A DNA stretch of 64,000 nucleotides from positions 2,234,501 through 2,298,500 of the forward strand of contig CP136495.1 of assembly GCA_032768795.1 (NCBI GenBank), written 5' to 3'. The notes under the pieces are model-generated. The model was given only the letters and a program-made list of their open reading frames with translations. It did no database searches and was not told the DNA's origin. The stretch is from Tremella fuciformis (Eukaryota; Basidiomycota; Tremellomycetes; Tremellales; Tremellaceae). This document shows positions 11,475 to 23,797 of this stretch, piece by piece. Each line of letters begins with the position of its first letter. Position 1 is the first letter of the stretch. Both the position numbers and the translations under genes were made by a program.

Positions 11475-14400
11475 ATGTCGCTCTTTTTCCTGCCCACACT
11501 CGTTTATCTCCTCCTCTGGCCGCTCGGCACATTCGCCGGGAACTGGAATACCAATGTGCGACCCCTCGTGGTCGAGCGGCTCGACCCCATCGTAAGCCCT
11601 AATGGGGTCGCCTCGCACATGCACGATGTGATTGGCGGCTCGGCATTTGGGGCGTCGTACAACTACGCCGACGCGCTCAAGTCGTCGTGCACCTCGTTCC
11701 CCATCTCTGTCGACAAGTCGAACTACTGGATGCCCAAGCTGTACTGGATCAACCAGGGCGGCACATCGTTCACCCCGCTCACCGCCGGGCACAGAGTCTA
11801 CTATTTCAGGTCAAAGTCGTCCCCCGCGCCAGACGCGCCGAACTCGACGATCCAAGCATTCCCGCCCGGACTCAGGATGCTCGCCGGCAGCCCCAACGCC
11901 AAGACGCCAAACGCTCTCGCGATCAACATGATCTGTCGCGTCGACGACACATTCATGGGACCCGACGATATCGCCAGCACCGATTTTAACTTTGCCCGCG
12001 ACTGTCCCAAATCCCTGCTGGTGCAGATCAAGTTTCCCTCGTGCTGGGATGGCGCGAGCCTCTACAAGGCCGACCAGTCGCACATGTCGTACCCCGTCTC
12101 GTCGGGCGCCACATGGGGATCATGTCCCTGGACCCACCCTATTCGCCTCCCGTCCATCATGCTCGAATACTACTTCTCGACGAGCCAGTGGGCACCAGGC
12201 CAGGCCCTCAAGGGCAACCTCGCTTGGGCCAATGGAGACACGACGGGATATGGCGCACACGCCGATTTCACCAATGGGTGGGACGTTGATGTCCTGCAAA
12301 AGGCGCTGAACGACCCAACGTGCGATGCCGACGCCGATATGACCTTTCAGAGTTGTCCCGTCTTTGCACCCTACGTCCACGATGCGGCTTGTTCCCCGGA
12401 CAAGGGCAGGATGGACGAGTCCACGGGCAATGCCGATTTGATTCCAGTTCCCACTCTGCCGGGATGCAATCCCCTGTGGGCCTCTGGCACCAAGCCGACG
12501 TGCTCGGTGCAACCTTCCACACCAGATGTCACCCGCTTCACAGGCACCGATGGGTCTCTCGTCCCCGCAACATCGCAGCAGCTTGTCCTGCCAACCACGC
12601 CAGGATGGCAGCCTCTTGGCTGCATCCAGGACACGGGCAACATGTTGCTCAACGAGACGCGGTACTCCGACGCCAACCTCACCCAGGCGACCTGCTTCGA
12701 CTCGTGTCTCAGATCGGGCTACTCATACGCCGCGGTAGGCAAGATGTGGGGCACGACGTGGGACTGCCACTGCGGTAGCGGCGTCAGCCCCATCGCCTCA
12801 ATCTATCCGCGCATGTGCAACGCAAGCTGTCCGGGCAACTCGTCGCAGCTGTGTGGAGGATCCAGCGCGCACCAGGTCTTCTATGCCCCGGCGGGCACCA
12901 AGACCGTCGCGACATTCTCCAACAACCTCGGATGCTATGCGGACCCTGCCGCCGGTAAGCCGTCACTTGAGCTGCAAGCGTCGTACAACTTCACCTCGTG
13001 GGACAAGATGTCGACGTCTCTCTGCTTGCAGGCGTGTGCCGACCGCGGACTGGGCTGGGGCATGGTCCGCGCCGGCTCGACCTGCTATTGTGGTTCCAAC
13101 GACAAGTTCGCCCTGGGCAGCGGCAACTGGGTGTCAGCCAATACGTGCAGTACCAAGTGTACTGGCAATGCAACGGAGTCGTGCGGCTACTACAACGGGG
13201 CCACCGTGTTCAATACCACGCTGTCGGGCTACAAGCAGACCGTCATCAATAAGCCCCCTGGCTACCTTTGTGCGTCCACGTTACCAGCTAGGATGACGCT
13301 GACTGCAGATTGCTTCTCCGGGGGCAACACCTCGCTTACCGGCACGTCGTTTTGGGACGCGACGCTCACACCTCAAAGGTGCTCGTCGAGCTGCTATGAG
13401 CTCGGATATCCTCTTGCAGCGGTGTGGAATGCCAACAGTAAGGCCCGATTTGTTCCTTGCTCTGGCTTTCAAGGCTGATTTCAGCGTGTATGTGTGGCAA
13501 GACGTACCAGGGCGGCGGTCAGCTGCCCATAGCTATGTGCTCCGGCAAGTGCCCGGGCAATGCGACCCTGACCTGCGGCGCTCAGTGGAACATCGGCGAG
13601 CTGTACAATACATCAGCACAAGCCACCAGCGTTCAGGGAGCCATAGCGTCCCGACCGGCCGGCTGGCAAGGTGGGTCTTTCATGAGCCAAGATTTGGGGC
13701 TGATTGCAGGCTGCTATGCCAATGGCGATACACTCCTCCCGGACTTTGTGGTTTCCGATAGCAAGATGACCGTTGAGAAGTGTCTGGCCTCCTGTGACGA
13801 GCTGGGATATCCGTTTGCGGGAGTCCAAAACCAATCGCGTCAGTCGCGCCTTGTTACAACGAGGATGTGAAGACCTGACGTGCAGAGTGCCGATGTGCCA
13901 AGACGGGTCCGACGACTAGCACTGTTCCCGTTGCCTCGCTCACCAACTGCAATGTCCCGTGTAGCGGCAATGCTTCCGAGACGTGTGGGGGCTGGGGAAA
14001 GATCGAGGTTTACAAAATCACCCCGACCAAGAAGGCAGGCGGAACGGCAGCCCTTCCCGGATATCAAGGCCCGTTTTTTTTCCATCCTCGGACTATGTTC
14101 GCCCTGACCGCTAGGCTGCTTCAACGGTACTACGGGTCTGAGTGCTTACAAGTGGACCGACTGGAACGAGATGACCATCGAGTCGTGCACCAAGGGTTGC
14201 CGGGAGCTCGGCTACAGCTTGAGCTCTCTCACTCAGGCCACTGTAGGTCGGTTATTCCATTATGGCCCTCGCTGATATGCAAGTGCTCGTGTGGCAATGC
14301 GTGGGCCGGCGGGCCTCAGCTGGCGACTCTCTCCTGCAACCTGAACTGCACCGGCAACGTAGCGGAAAGATGTGGCGGCTGGCCCACCATGTCCAGTGTC

Positions 14401-16098
14401 TACTCCTCGGCTGTCGGAGCCGCAGTCTCGTTTCCTGCGGCTTACAAGGGGTGCTATAACGACTCGCTCCCAACCAAAATCCTCACCGGGTTCTCAACCT
14501 ACTTGTCCGAAGGGAGCTCCGTTACGAGTTGCCGCGCGATCTGTTCAGCGAAAGGTTATGCGCTGGCGGGGTCGGAGAATGCCAATTGTGGATCTGGTCT
14601 TGCGCTTCCTATATCGGCATGCTGACATGCAGGGTGTTATTGCGGCGACTCGATCTCCGCTGCCGCTGTCAGGCAGACGTCTGACTTTTGTTCCAGCGCA
14701 TGTCCGGGTGATGCGACACAGAAGTGTGGCGCGTGGAACTACGCCTCGGTGTATGCCACTAGCGGGAACATGACGATTCCTGTCCCCTCCAATGTCACGT
14801 CTAGCGCGAGCGCAATTGCTAGTGCCAGTGCGAGTGTAGGCTCGACTGCCAGTAAAGTCAATATCACCGTTGGCACGTCAACAAAAGCGTCCCCCGTCTC
14901 AGCTTCGAGCACATCCGCGTCGATATCTAGCTCAAGCGTCAAGTCTCAGGTTTCTTCCGGCGGGTCGTCCAGCCAGTCTTCATCACCAGCAATCAACACC
15001 TCGTCAGCCACATCACGAGTCGTCTCAGCGTCAGCCTCGTCAGTCGCCTCATCTAGCAGATCGGCCGCAGGCTCCACCTCGTCTTCCGCTTCCACCAGTC
15101 CCAAGTCGGTCACCGCCTCAACGTCATCATCTACGGCAATCTCCCTGTCATCCTCCCGCTCGTCCGCCATGACCTCGACCGCCCTCGGTTCTCAAAGCTC
15201 GGCCTCTCGTCTCCAAACCAATGCAGCCCTGGTGTCGAGCTCGTCCACTCAACCGAGCACCACTGCTCTGAAATCTTCGGCATCCGTGTTGTCGATGTCA
15301 GCTTCGTCGTCGTCAAAACCTTCGACATCCAGCAGCTCGATCGTTGCCACCTCCACCTCCCGCAACACCAGCAGCAGCAGCAGCTCGGCCAAGGCGCTCT
15401 CATCAACGATCACCTCTACGTCTGGGACGAGCTCAAAGGCGGCAGTCTCAAGCTCGAGCTCCGGCTCGAACCGGGCATCATCGACATCTTCCAGCACGAG
15501 CCCTTCCTCCTCTCCAACCGTCGCGGGTTACCTCGGCTGCTTCGCCCCCGGGAACTTTGTTAGCCAGGCTCGCAACCAAACCACCCAGGCCGGTATGACG
15601 GCCGAGTTCTGCCGCCGCTTCTGCAGCATCTCGGGGAGCACTACCGCCGCCTTGTCCGGGAACACGTGCTCCTGCGGGCCAGCATCGTCGCTCGGACCCA
15701 TTGCAGCCGCATCGTCTTGCACGACCAAGTGCTCCGGCAACGCTGCCGAGTTGTGCGGCTCATCATCGCTCGTCTCGGCGTACAGCGCTGCTAATTCCGT
15801 GTCTTCGCCCTTTACTGCAGACTTCATTGGCTGCTTCTTGTCATCCTCGGCTGTGCTCGATGGCCCTTCCGCTAGCAGCAGCTCCCTCACGGTGGCCGAG
15901 TGCGCCGCTACCTGTCATGCGAAAGGAGAAACGTACTACGGACTCCATGGCGGCAACACCTGTCAGTGCGGCAAGACGTTACTCACCGGCACGATCGTTC
16001 CCGATGGGAATTGCGTGTCGGCATGTTCGGGCGGCGGAAGCAGTCCGTGCGGATCTGCTTCGGGGACAGCGGTATACGCTGTGGAGATCATCATGTGA
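11475..16098 (+). CDS. Secreted DUF1996 protein with eight WSC domains
   Basis: Large extracellular or wall-bound protein. The ATG at 11475 begins a signal peptide (MSLFFLPTLVYLLLWPLGTFAG). Next is a DUF1996 domain (about 11530-12480) with the usual N-W-x-x-R-P-L-V and HMHDVIGGSAFG blocks. Then come six WSC domains (12600-14760), a Ser/Thr-rich stretch of about 260 residues (14770-15520) and two further WSC domains (15529-16095). Each WSC unit shows the GC-(F/Y), C-x3-C, CxCG and C...C-x-G-(N)-x5-CG cysteine pattern. Short introns fall inside WSC 3 to 6 (13439-13484, 13849-13886, about 14078-14114, 14241-14280, about 14585-14631), and probably one at 13270-13309. WSC modules bind polysaccharides; the Ser/Thr stretch is a likely O-mannosylated spacer. 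No C-terminal membrane helix or GPI signal is visible, so secretion is more likely than anchoring. Confidence 0.85.
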
Positions 16099-16583
16099 GA
16101 GATGGCGGGGGCAAAGGCTTCATGGACAATGACCCGGGATACCAATCCATCCAGTACATCATCTGGTTACTATCCAGCATCATCATCATACACCGCCATG
16201 CATACGATAAAGATAAAGCGCCCTCCACTGATGACCCAAACTGTGTGTGAAAACTTCGTGTTTTGAGCTAATCTTGTACGAATGGTGGTCGTCCGAGCCA
16301 TCTAACTCAGAGACTAACGGACCAAGTGTGGCGGGTGCGATGCCGGACAGATTACGCCTTGCAACCGGCCCATCTCTATTGGGCCATACAGCCAGTGGTT
16401 ATACACGTATATGTGATGGCTAGCTCACGACCAAGCCGCTCGTACCTCTGTTCTCCTTCGCGGTTCGTGGAGGCTCAGTAAGCAGGTCAGCAGCATGGTA
16501 CATCAACGAGCTTTTTCGACTTGCTCGAACATCATGACTACAAAACGCCGCACAGGTGGACCATGTCTACAGATAAGACCACC
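16099..16583. other. Intergenic between convergent genes
   Basis: Lies between the convergent 3' ends of the WSC gene and the dioxygenase gene. No coding or structured element recognised. Confidence 0.4.
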
Positions 16584-18372
16584 CTACTGGTCTTCTCCCG
16601 GCCATCTAGGGGAGGGAACATCCGCATGCGCAGCCGCACGAACCATGTGCCTTCGGGCCGAGCCTGTGGAGGGGTCAGAGCAATGGACCACACTTAACCG
16701 GCAGGAACGCACCTTTCCAGTCTCTGGTCGCAGTGTGCGCGGAGGTTCGGCTGTTTCCACGTCAGCGGGGAGCTCTCAGAAGACGGCTACGCACTTGTCC
16801 CATACAACAACCGTTCGGTCATCGTACGAGGCCCGGACCTGGAAGTCGACGCTCTTCTTGTGAAGGTCATTGAGGAAGTTGAGCAGGTAGTCGCTCTCCT
16901 CTTTCTTCCAGCCCACAATGTGGGTCAGCTGTCCCAGCACTTGCAAGCTCTTCCTGCCGGTGACGGGATGCACGCGGACTGCAATGAGTCAGTCACACAT
17001 TACACTCAACCAAAGAGTAGACACGAACCCAAAGGATGCTTGACTTTGACAGCTTGGCGGCGCACGGGCCCATCGACATTCTTCGAGTTGTTGATTTGAA
17101 GACTGTTGTCGTGCTGCACCCAAAGGCCTTCCAGACGTCTCTTGAAGTCGTCGGAGAGCTGTCACAATGAGCTTGGAAATCATGCGACTATCGCGAGAAA
17201 ATGACCTTCTCGTATACCAGCTCTGACGAGGCGTAAACGGTATCCCCGCCTGAGGGAGGGGTCTCCAATGCCCAGAAGCTGCGGACTTCAGCTTTGTCCC
17301 AAAGGATGGGCTTGGCGAACTCACAAAGTGATTCCCGGAGGCTGAATCTCGGCGGTGTGGTCAACATGCCAGCCAATAGTGCTGACGCTTTCTATTCGTT
17401 CGCCACCGAACCGAAGGTTTCCGCTGCGGATAGGTCAACCGAAGGAGGGTGACCAAGTATGATCAACTCACAATATGGTGTCATCTTGGGGATCGCGGTA
17501 CACGACTCGGAACTGGGAATTGATGAGAGACTGCAGGTGTCAGGAGCAGGGCTTCTTACCTGAGGGTAGCCCTCGGGATGACACTCCGTCTCCAGACTCA
17601 GCTACATTGCATATACCTCTGGCAGCGATGCTCACGGGGTGCTCGTGGAGGCGACCAAAGTAGCTCAACTTCTCGGCCTGGACCTCGATGGGAAGGTCCT
17701 GAAAACTGATTGAGCCGAAATCCTAGGTATGCCAAAGGGCTCCTCACCTTCCAGTCTTGGTCTCGGAACACCAAAACACCACGCTCCGCAGCATATAGAG
17801 CTAGATCATCAAGCCCCTCTTTTGTCAGCTGAGACAGCTGGACGCCCTGGACATCAGTACTCCCAAGAGTCACATTCACAGTGCGACCTGCCTTGACCTC
17901 CGTGCCGAAGTCCGGAGTAAGGTCCTTTTGTGTGGTCCCAACAAGGAGGTGCCGTTTGTCGGGCGTACCGCGAGTGCCCGGGTCCACATATGGCACTTCC
18001 TTGATCTCCGGGGTAATCTCTGCCACATCAGTGCCGGTGCGCGTCCTTCAAGACATTCAAAAGGCTCACTCTTCTCCCATACGGGGAGATATCGAGGATA
18101 TTTCACGGGGTTCTAGAGTCTTCAGACCGGTTGACCGCGGGAACTCGCTGTGACTTACGGTCTCCTTGTATCCCTTGAGGCGAAGGACCTCGCCTTGATC
18201 TTTGCCATCACCTTGAGGGGCTTTCTGCGCATAACTCAGCGGTTTCATGACTCGGGTTCCGCCAGTGGTAACCGACCTGTTCATCCTCGACCGATCCTCT
18301 CAGATGCAAGACCTGGGCAGGGGCATTGGCGGGTGCAGCATCTGCCGTGATGGTCGCAGTCAGAGTGGACAT
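16584..18372 (-). CDS. TauD/TfdA family 2-oxoglutarate/Fe(II) dioxygenase
   Basis: Multi-exon gene for a cytosolic dioxygenase that couples 2-oxoglutarate decarboxylation to hydroxylation of a substrate; family members release sulfite from taurine or cleave aryloxyacids. Start at 18372 (MSTLTATITADAAP). Visible blocks in order: YPRYLPVWEKSEPFE (18100), PDFGTEV and LALYAAERGVLVFRDQDW (17870-17760), YFGRLHEHP (17660), FRVVYRDPQDDT (17500), the iron-binding WHVDHTAEIQPPGIT (about 17370, H-x-D), TPPSGGDTVYASSELVYE (17260), HPVTGRKSL (16975), and WDNRTSAHTATRDW with the distal His formed by splicing a 46-base intron near 16735-16790. The end reads RRHMVRAAAHADVP, holding the Arg for 2-oxoglutarate. 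All iron and cosubstrate residues seem present. It is divergent from an MFS carrier. Confidence 0.83.
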
Positions 18373-19134
18373 GGCTGTAGCGACGAGATGACTAGTCGTA
18401 CAGCCGGCGAGGAAGCTGTGAAGCTTATGTGAGTAGCAAGTGTCTAGGGGGTGCGAGTACTGCAGGTGACGTCCGACAAGGTGAAGCTCAGCGTCGAAAA
18501 GAAACAATGATGCAATATCCTACCCGAATGATGCATAATCATGACTGTGGCGGTGGCGCCGCCGCCTGACCCCGCGCGCACGCAACATTGTCGAAACATG
18601 GCGCGACCGGAGTCGACTTGGGAGTGAATATTGCCTCTTTCAGTGAAAAGTTCCGAAATGGAGGAATGGATATCCCGGTCGACTGGCCCCTGTCAGGTAA
18701 GCACGGAGAGCAACGGACACGGACGGGGCTGCGTAAGGACGACGCGCGCAAGTAACTATCAGCTTCGGGCGCCATGCCAGGAACGGAGATAAGCATAGTT
18801 GTGACACACGCTTATCAGCTCAGCGCGAGAATCACCAAGCATAATTCCAGTCTCAGGACGCTCTTACCGGTTGACAATTTGCTCGTCCTTGTCTTGGCAG
18901 CGGTGGTGTGATGAGAGGGAATCTCGAACATCCACTCCTCTGCCGCAGACAGTGGTGATCTTGCAGCATTCGCGGTGTCGTTTGCGCCATCTTCCGTCAC
19001 AACTGCTCTTCTCGAACGGCTTGAGAAAAAGAGCATGTCGTTGTATTAGTTCTCTCCCATTCAACTGTATAAATTCCTGAACTGTCGATCCCGAGTCGCA
19101 ATTGAGGACGAATCAAAACAAAAGAAATAATAAC
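18373..19134. promoter_or_regulatory. Divergent promoter region between dioxygenase and MFS genes
   Basis: 762 bases with no convincing gene. It must contain the promoters of the divergent dioxygenase (start 18372) and carrier (start 19135), which suggests coordinate control (inference). No confident factor site was identified. Confidence 0.35.
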
Positions 19135-21205
19135 ATGGCGGCGGTAGAAGAGCCTGTTGCTCCCGGTAGTAGGGCACCTCTCGGCACACTTTCAGGAGGA
19201 GTCGCTCAAGATGAATTCGACGACAGCAAATCAGAAGAGCTCAGCCATGGAGCTCTTGACAACGATGAGCCGACTGACGAAGAACGCCGGGTGAGTTTCC
19301 TTGCTGGACTCGCAGAAAGGTTGCATGACTAAACTCGGTGACAGATTGAGCGTGGTCTCGTTTGGCGTCTCGACTTGATCTTCCTTCTGTATGGTTTCAT
19401 TGGCGGTGAGTACAAATCGTACACGCACACGCCACCGTTCAGTCCTGATGATCCTAGCCGTCTTCAAACAGCTTGATCAGACCAACATTTGTGAGAGGCT
19501 TCGAGTTGTGCTGAGGCGACAAGGCTGACAATTATTCAGCCAATGCATACGTGTCGGGGATGCAGGAGGATCTCAAGCTTAACGGCAACCAGTCAGTCGC
19601 GACGGCAGTGGCCGAGCTCTCTGACCGTCAGACTGAACTATTTCACGACGTACTTCAACATTGGATACATCGTCATGCTGTATCCGTCGATCGTCATCAT
19701 GTCTTGGATCGGCCCACAATATTGGCTGCCCACTCTCGAGCTCGTCTGGGGTGTCTTGACGTGCTGTTTGTCGACTGTCAAGACCTACGAACAGGTATAC
19801 ATCATCCGAGCCTTCATTGGCTTGGCGGAAGGGTGATTCGTGCGCTAGATCATCGTCCGCAAACAGCTGATCGTGTAGGTCCGCTTGGCCTGGGTTCTTC
19901 ACGCTATTGGCCTTGTGGTATACGCCCCAGGAGATTGCGAAGCGCGGTGCACTGTACGGCAGCGCCGGGTATGCCGCGTCCATGTTCTCGGGCGCCCTAC
20001 AAGGCGCCCTGTACACGACCTTGAATGGTGTGCATGGACGAGCTGGATGGCGATGGCTTTTCCTCGTCAACGGGGTGCTCACCTTGTTTGTTGCCTTGGC
20101 GGGGTACTTCTGCTTTCCGGGTTTCGTGAGACATTTTCTCAGTTCAAGTGTGAACCGAGCTCATCCGTGTGTTTTCAGCCCGACCGTCCGAACCCACTTG
20201 CCAGATTCTGGCTCACCGACAAATATGTCGCTGCCGCGAATCGCCGACTGAAGCGAATCCGCCGTCAGCAAGTCAAGCCCATCACTCTCCGTCGATTCGG
20301 TCGGGTCTTCCTTCGGTGGGAGCTATACGTGTTTGGCCTCTTATGCTGGATGTTGGTGGATCTTCATGTCAAGGAAGACCGATCTCACAAAGCAGCTCAG
20401 CCGTTATGAACTATGGCAACAGCTACTTCAACCTATACCTGAAGAGGTGAGCAGTTCAGAGATACGCCTATTCCCAATCGTACCCCATCTGACCACTCAG
20501 CCTCAAGGTGAACGGCAAGTCGCGGTACACCACCCCACAGCTCAACTACATTCCGATCGCAGGCAGTGGTCTTGGTAAGTGGTCTTGTCTCTCCCGCTGG
20601 GTCAGTCATTGATGACTGCAGCCGCCATATACACGATCATTATTTGCACAATATCCGATCGAACGGGATGGCGTGTCCCCATCCTCCAGTTGAACGCATT
20701 GATCATCATCTTCGGCAATGCCGTTATCGGAGCCAAGCCGACAAGCATCCCTCTCAATTACGTTGCATTCTTTGCGCTATACATCGGACAAGGTGGCCTG
20801 TATATCTTCTGGTCGTGGATCAGTGACTTGTGCGCATATTCGGCGGATCTGCGCACCGTGATCTATGCAACTGGAACGACCGCATCGTATATCCTCTCGG
20901 CCACGGTGCCGCTTCATGCTTGGCAAGCCTCACTAGCTCCAGTGCGTGGCACTCTGAGCTGTCCGGGCCGGGAGACGCTGACGTTCGTCTAGCACTGGAA
21001 GATCGGCCCTTGGATCAGTGTGGCGACTTTCTCCTTCGGCATCTTCGTCGCATGGCCCTTGGGCGCTTATTTGCACAGGAAGCAGCGCCTCAAGCAGCAA
21101 GGTTGGGCCGAGCACCCGGAAACGGTCCCTCCGACCACCGGCTACTGGCCTGTCCAGGGAAAGGAAGACAACTATCTGGAGCTGCGAAAGGAGGACGGAT
21201 ACTAG
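19135..21205 (+). CDS. MFS transporter, anion:cation symporter (allantoate/pantothenate permease-like)
   Basis: Twelve-helix plasma-membrane carrier of the family that includes yeast Dal5, Tna1, Fen2 and Seo1, proton symporters for organic anions and vitamins. Start at 19135 gives a long acidic N-tail ([17 protein letters not shown]). Exons then show [17 protein letters not shown] (TM1), [17 protein letters not shown] (TM1-2 loop), [18 protein letters not shown] (TM2), the motif-rich [34 protein letters not shown] (TM4-5), a central loop near 20230, [12 protein letters not shown] (TM7) and the end [14 protein letters not shown]. About ten introns, all short. With the flanking dioxygenase, hydrolase and aldolase it may import the substrate of a small catabolic cluster. 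Confidence 0.83.
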
Positions 21206-21480
21206 GCGGTATGCCAATGAGGACCCGAGGGAGAACGGAAACGCCATCTCTAGCTAGTGATATCAGTCTATCTACGTTTTCTTCTCACTGGCTCGCCCGC
21301 CGGTATGGATCACAGTCGATGCAGCGGTGGATCACTCCACAGTCCTAGATGGTATGGCGTGATCGCATGCCATACACAATACCATCCGTCCGCCAGCTTG
21401 ACGTTGATACACATACGAGTAGAAATCTTTATTGTGGATAGCAGTGTGAAGACTTTGCACTTCGACAGCGCCTAACCAAG

Positions 21481-22454
21481 ATGTCCAACCCCAACTACGT
21501 CTCAATCGATCACAGCAAGTCCTTCGCGGGGCAGGCCGACTGGGTTCAGGCGGAACCTCTTCAAGAGACGCTGTTGCCCAGCGTCTCCAAACACACTGCG
21601 ACTGTCATCTTTCTTCACGTGAGCTGTCCAAACCTTTGTGAAAGGAGTGTAGTTCAAATGGTAACAGGGCTTTGCGAACAGCGGCGCAGCCTGGCTACCC
21701 ATTGCGCAGCACCTAGGGCACGTCCCAACTTCCGCAATGGCTCAAGACTGATCCGCCAGCAAGGCCCTGCCCTACGCGCGTTTCCACCTGCTCAACGCCC
21801 CGCTCATCAATGTTCATGTTCCGCGTGGTGAGGCTACTTTGCCCGCGTGGTGGGATTCTCACTTGACCGGCAAACCTTTCACTTGGGAGGAGAGGATCAC
21901 CCCGATCATTGATCAGGAGGGTCTGAAGCGAGCCAAAGAGACGGTTGCCGAACTCATCGCCGCGGAAGCCCGACTCGTGGGAGCTGGTCGCGTCTTTCTC
22001 GCTGGCTTTTCGCAAGGAACTGCCTTGGCGACGGCAGTGGGGTTAGAGAATGGCCAGGTTGGTGGGATTATAGGTGCGTATGATGCCTCTGAGACCTTCG
22101 CCGGGCTCAACCGCAGCACTGTCGTCCTGGCTCCCTATTCCGGACGCTTTCCAATCGGAGAGCCCTTCTTCTGCTGTGAAGGAGAAAGCCATCTTCTGGG
22201 CACATGGCAAGGACGACTTCCTTCCGTACAACTGTCCGCTGGTCTCCATCATACCTCAGCAGAGCTGATCTTCAGTTGCGGAAAACTCAGTTGAATATCT
22301 TATCCAGCACGGAGGGCTGAAGAGTATCACTACAGATCAAAAGCCACAGCCAGGCACAATTACGTTCAAGCTGTACGACGGCCTCGGACATGCCACCAAG
22401 ACCGAAGAAGTGGAGGACGTCACGCGATGGTACGCGATCGATCCTTGGTCTTAA
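21481..22454 (+). CDS. Alpha/beta hydrolase, acyl-protein thioesterase / carboxylesterase-like
   Basis: Cytosolic serine hydrolase of the phospholipase/carboxylesterase (APT1-like) family, which splits thioester or ester bonds. Start at 21481 (MSNPNYVSIDHSK). ATVIFLHG (21600) with GFANSGAAWLPIAQHL after the first intron forms the oxyanion region. RVFLAGFSQGTALATA (about 21990) holds the nucleophile in G-F-S-Q-G; FWAHGKDDFLPY (22190) gives the Asp; LYDGLGHATKTEEVED (about 22370) gives the His. The product ends AIDPWS at 22454. Family members average about 230 residues; this one is slightly longer. It sits 3' of the MFS gene in the same direction, so it may act on imported ester substrates rather than on proteins. 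Confidence 0.78.
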
Positions 22455-22786
22455 GAGCGCTGATATCCCCTCAGGCTGAAGGTAGCCCTGCCCGAAAAAT
22501 AATTGATGGAGGGGAGAGCGAAGGATGCGAGATGAGGCCAGGGTGATGCAAAACATGCACAATCTCACCGTAGATGCCGTAACTTTGCGTGATCACGGGG
22601 CGAGTCCACCCTTATCACATCAAGCTGATTGGTATTATTCCGGAAGGTCCGCGGATTTAGTGAGTGCGTCAATACTCGAGGAGGTCCACGCTCAGATGGC
22701 TGTCGATGACACAATATTGCATTCCTAACGTCGGTGTAGCAATTATGAATAGGACGGTAAAGTTGAACTCGTAGACAATCGCCGAC
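22455..22786. other. Intergenic, promoter of aldolase gene
   Basis: About 330 bases between two same-strand genes. No gene or clear element seen. Confidence 0.4.
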
Positions 22787-23797
22787 ATGTCCCAGCCAAG
22801 TGTCGCGCAGCGCGTCAACCATGTCCGCAAAGCCTGGCAAGAGGGCCGACCCGCATACGGTGTCATCTCCAAAGCGCCCGGGGCGAGTCTGGCACGCACT
22901 CTTGCTGGACTGCGCCGATACGGCTTGGACGTGAGTCGAGGCTGAATCTGGACAGCCGAAAGCTCAACGACAGTTCATTGTGACCGACGCGGAGCATGGA
23001 GACTACGACGATTCCTCGCAACACGACGCAATTCATCACATTGCCTCTCTTGGGGTGTCTCCGGTAGGTTGTTTCGAGGGTGAGTACCATGTCTTACAGC
23101 GTTGACACGTGAATACAGATTGCGCGAGTGCCTGGAATGGGCAGTGAACAATGGGGCATTCGCAGAGCGCTAGACGCCGGAGCCCACGGCGTGATCGTCC
23201 CCCTGGTGGAGACAAGAGTGAGCCAATCTCTGCCGGAGCCTCAATGTTTCAGATACCGACAACACAGGAACAAGCCGAAGACATTGTTCACAGATCCAAA
23301 TTCCCCCCTCAAGGCGGACGGACGTCGGGGGGCAGCTTTCACACACAAGCCTTCAGTCCAGATCATTTCCGTACTTTCACCCAGGAGGAGTACGTGAGAA
23401 ACGCCAACGAAGCAACCCTTGTCATCGCCATCATCGAGACCCGCAAAGGACTGGAGAACATCGAGTCGATTGTGTCGGTTCCAGGACTCGGTAGGTCACA
23501 TTGCTCGTCATCTTATACTGACAGCAATCAGATGCTATTTTCATCGGGCAGTTCGACCTTGCACTGTCGTTGGGATCCCTGCCTGTCGATCATCCCGACG
23601 TAGTTCAAGGCGTGGAAACGATTTTTCAATCCGCGAAGAAAGCCGGTGTGCCCATCTTTGCTTGGGCTCCGGGGTCCCAAGCCAAGACAGCTGCGGAGAA
23701 GGGTTACGAGGCTATAGCGGTCGGGCTCGACACAAACCGTATCACATCCGCTTTTGCCGATGATTTGGCCAAAGCCGGAGCTGTACAGCGGTGGTGA
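22787..23797 (+). CDS. HpcH/HpaI family aldolase
   Basis: Metal-dependent class II aldolase of the HpcH/HpaI family, cleaving 4-hydroxy-2-oxo acids to pyruvate and an aldehyde. The start is in a short exon beginning at 22787 (MSQPSVAQRVNHVRKAW). The next exon gives FIVTDAEHGDYDD, the family's F-x-x-x-D-x-E-H-G block. Then RVPGMGSEQWGIRRALDAGAHGVIVPLVET (about 23128) shows the substrate-binding R and D-x-GA-x-G-(V/I)-(I/M)-V-P blocks. LVIAIIETRKGLENIES (23410) contains the metal-ligand Glu of the I-E-T region. DAIFIGQFDLALSLG (23525) has the second metal-ligand Asp. The stop is at 23797. Introns near 22931, 23065, 23215 and 23490. With the TauD-like gene it suggests degradation of an oxo- or hydroxy-acid (inference). 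Confidence 0.84.

Noticed and set aside
12120..12512. Long minus-strand frames within the WSC gene and many long shadow frames in gag-pol
   Set aside because: GC-rich coding sequence gives long antisense frames; none has a family motif, while the sense frame is clearly coding.
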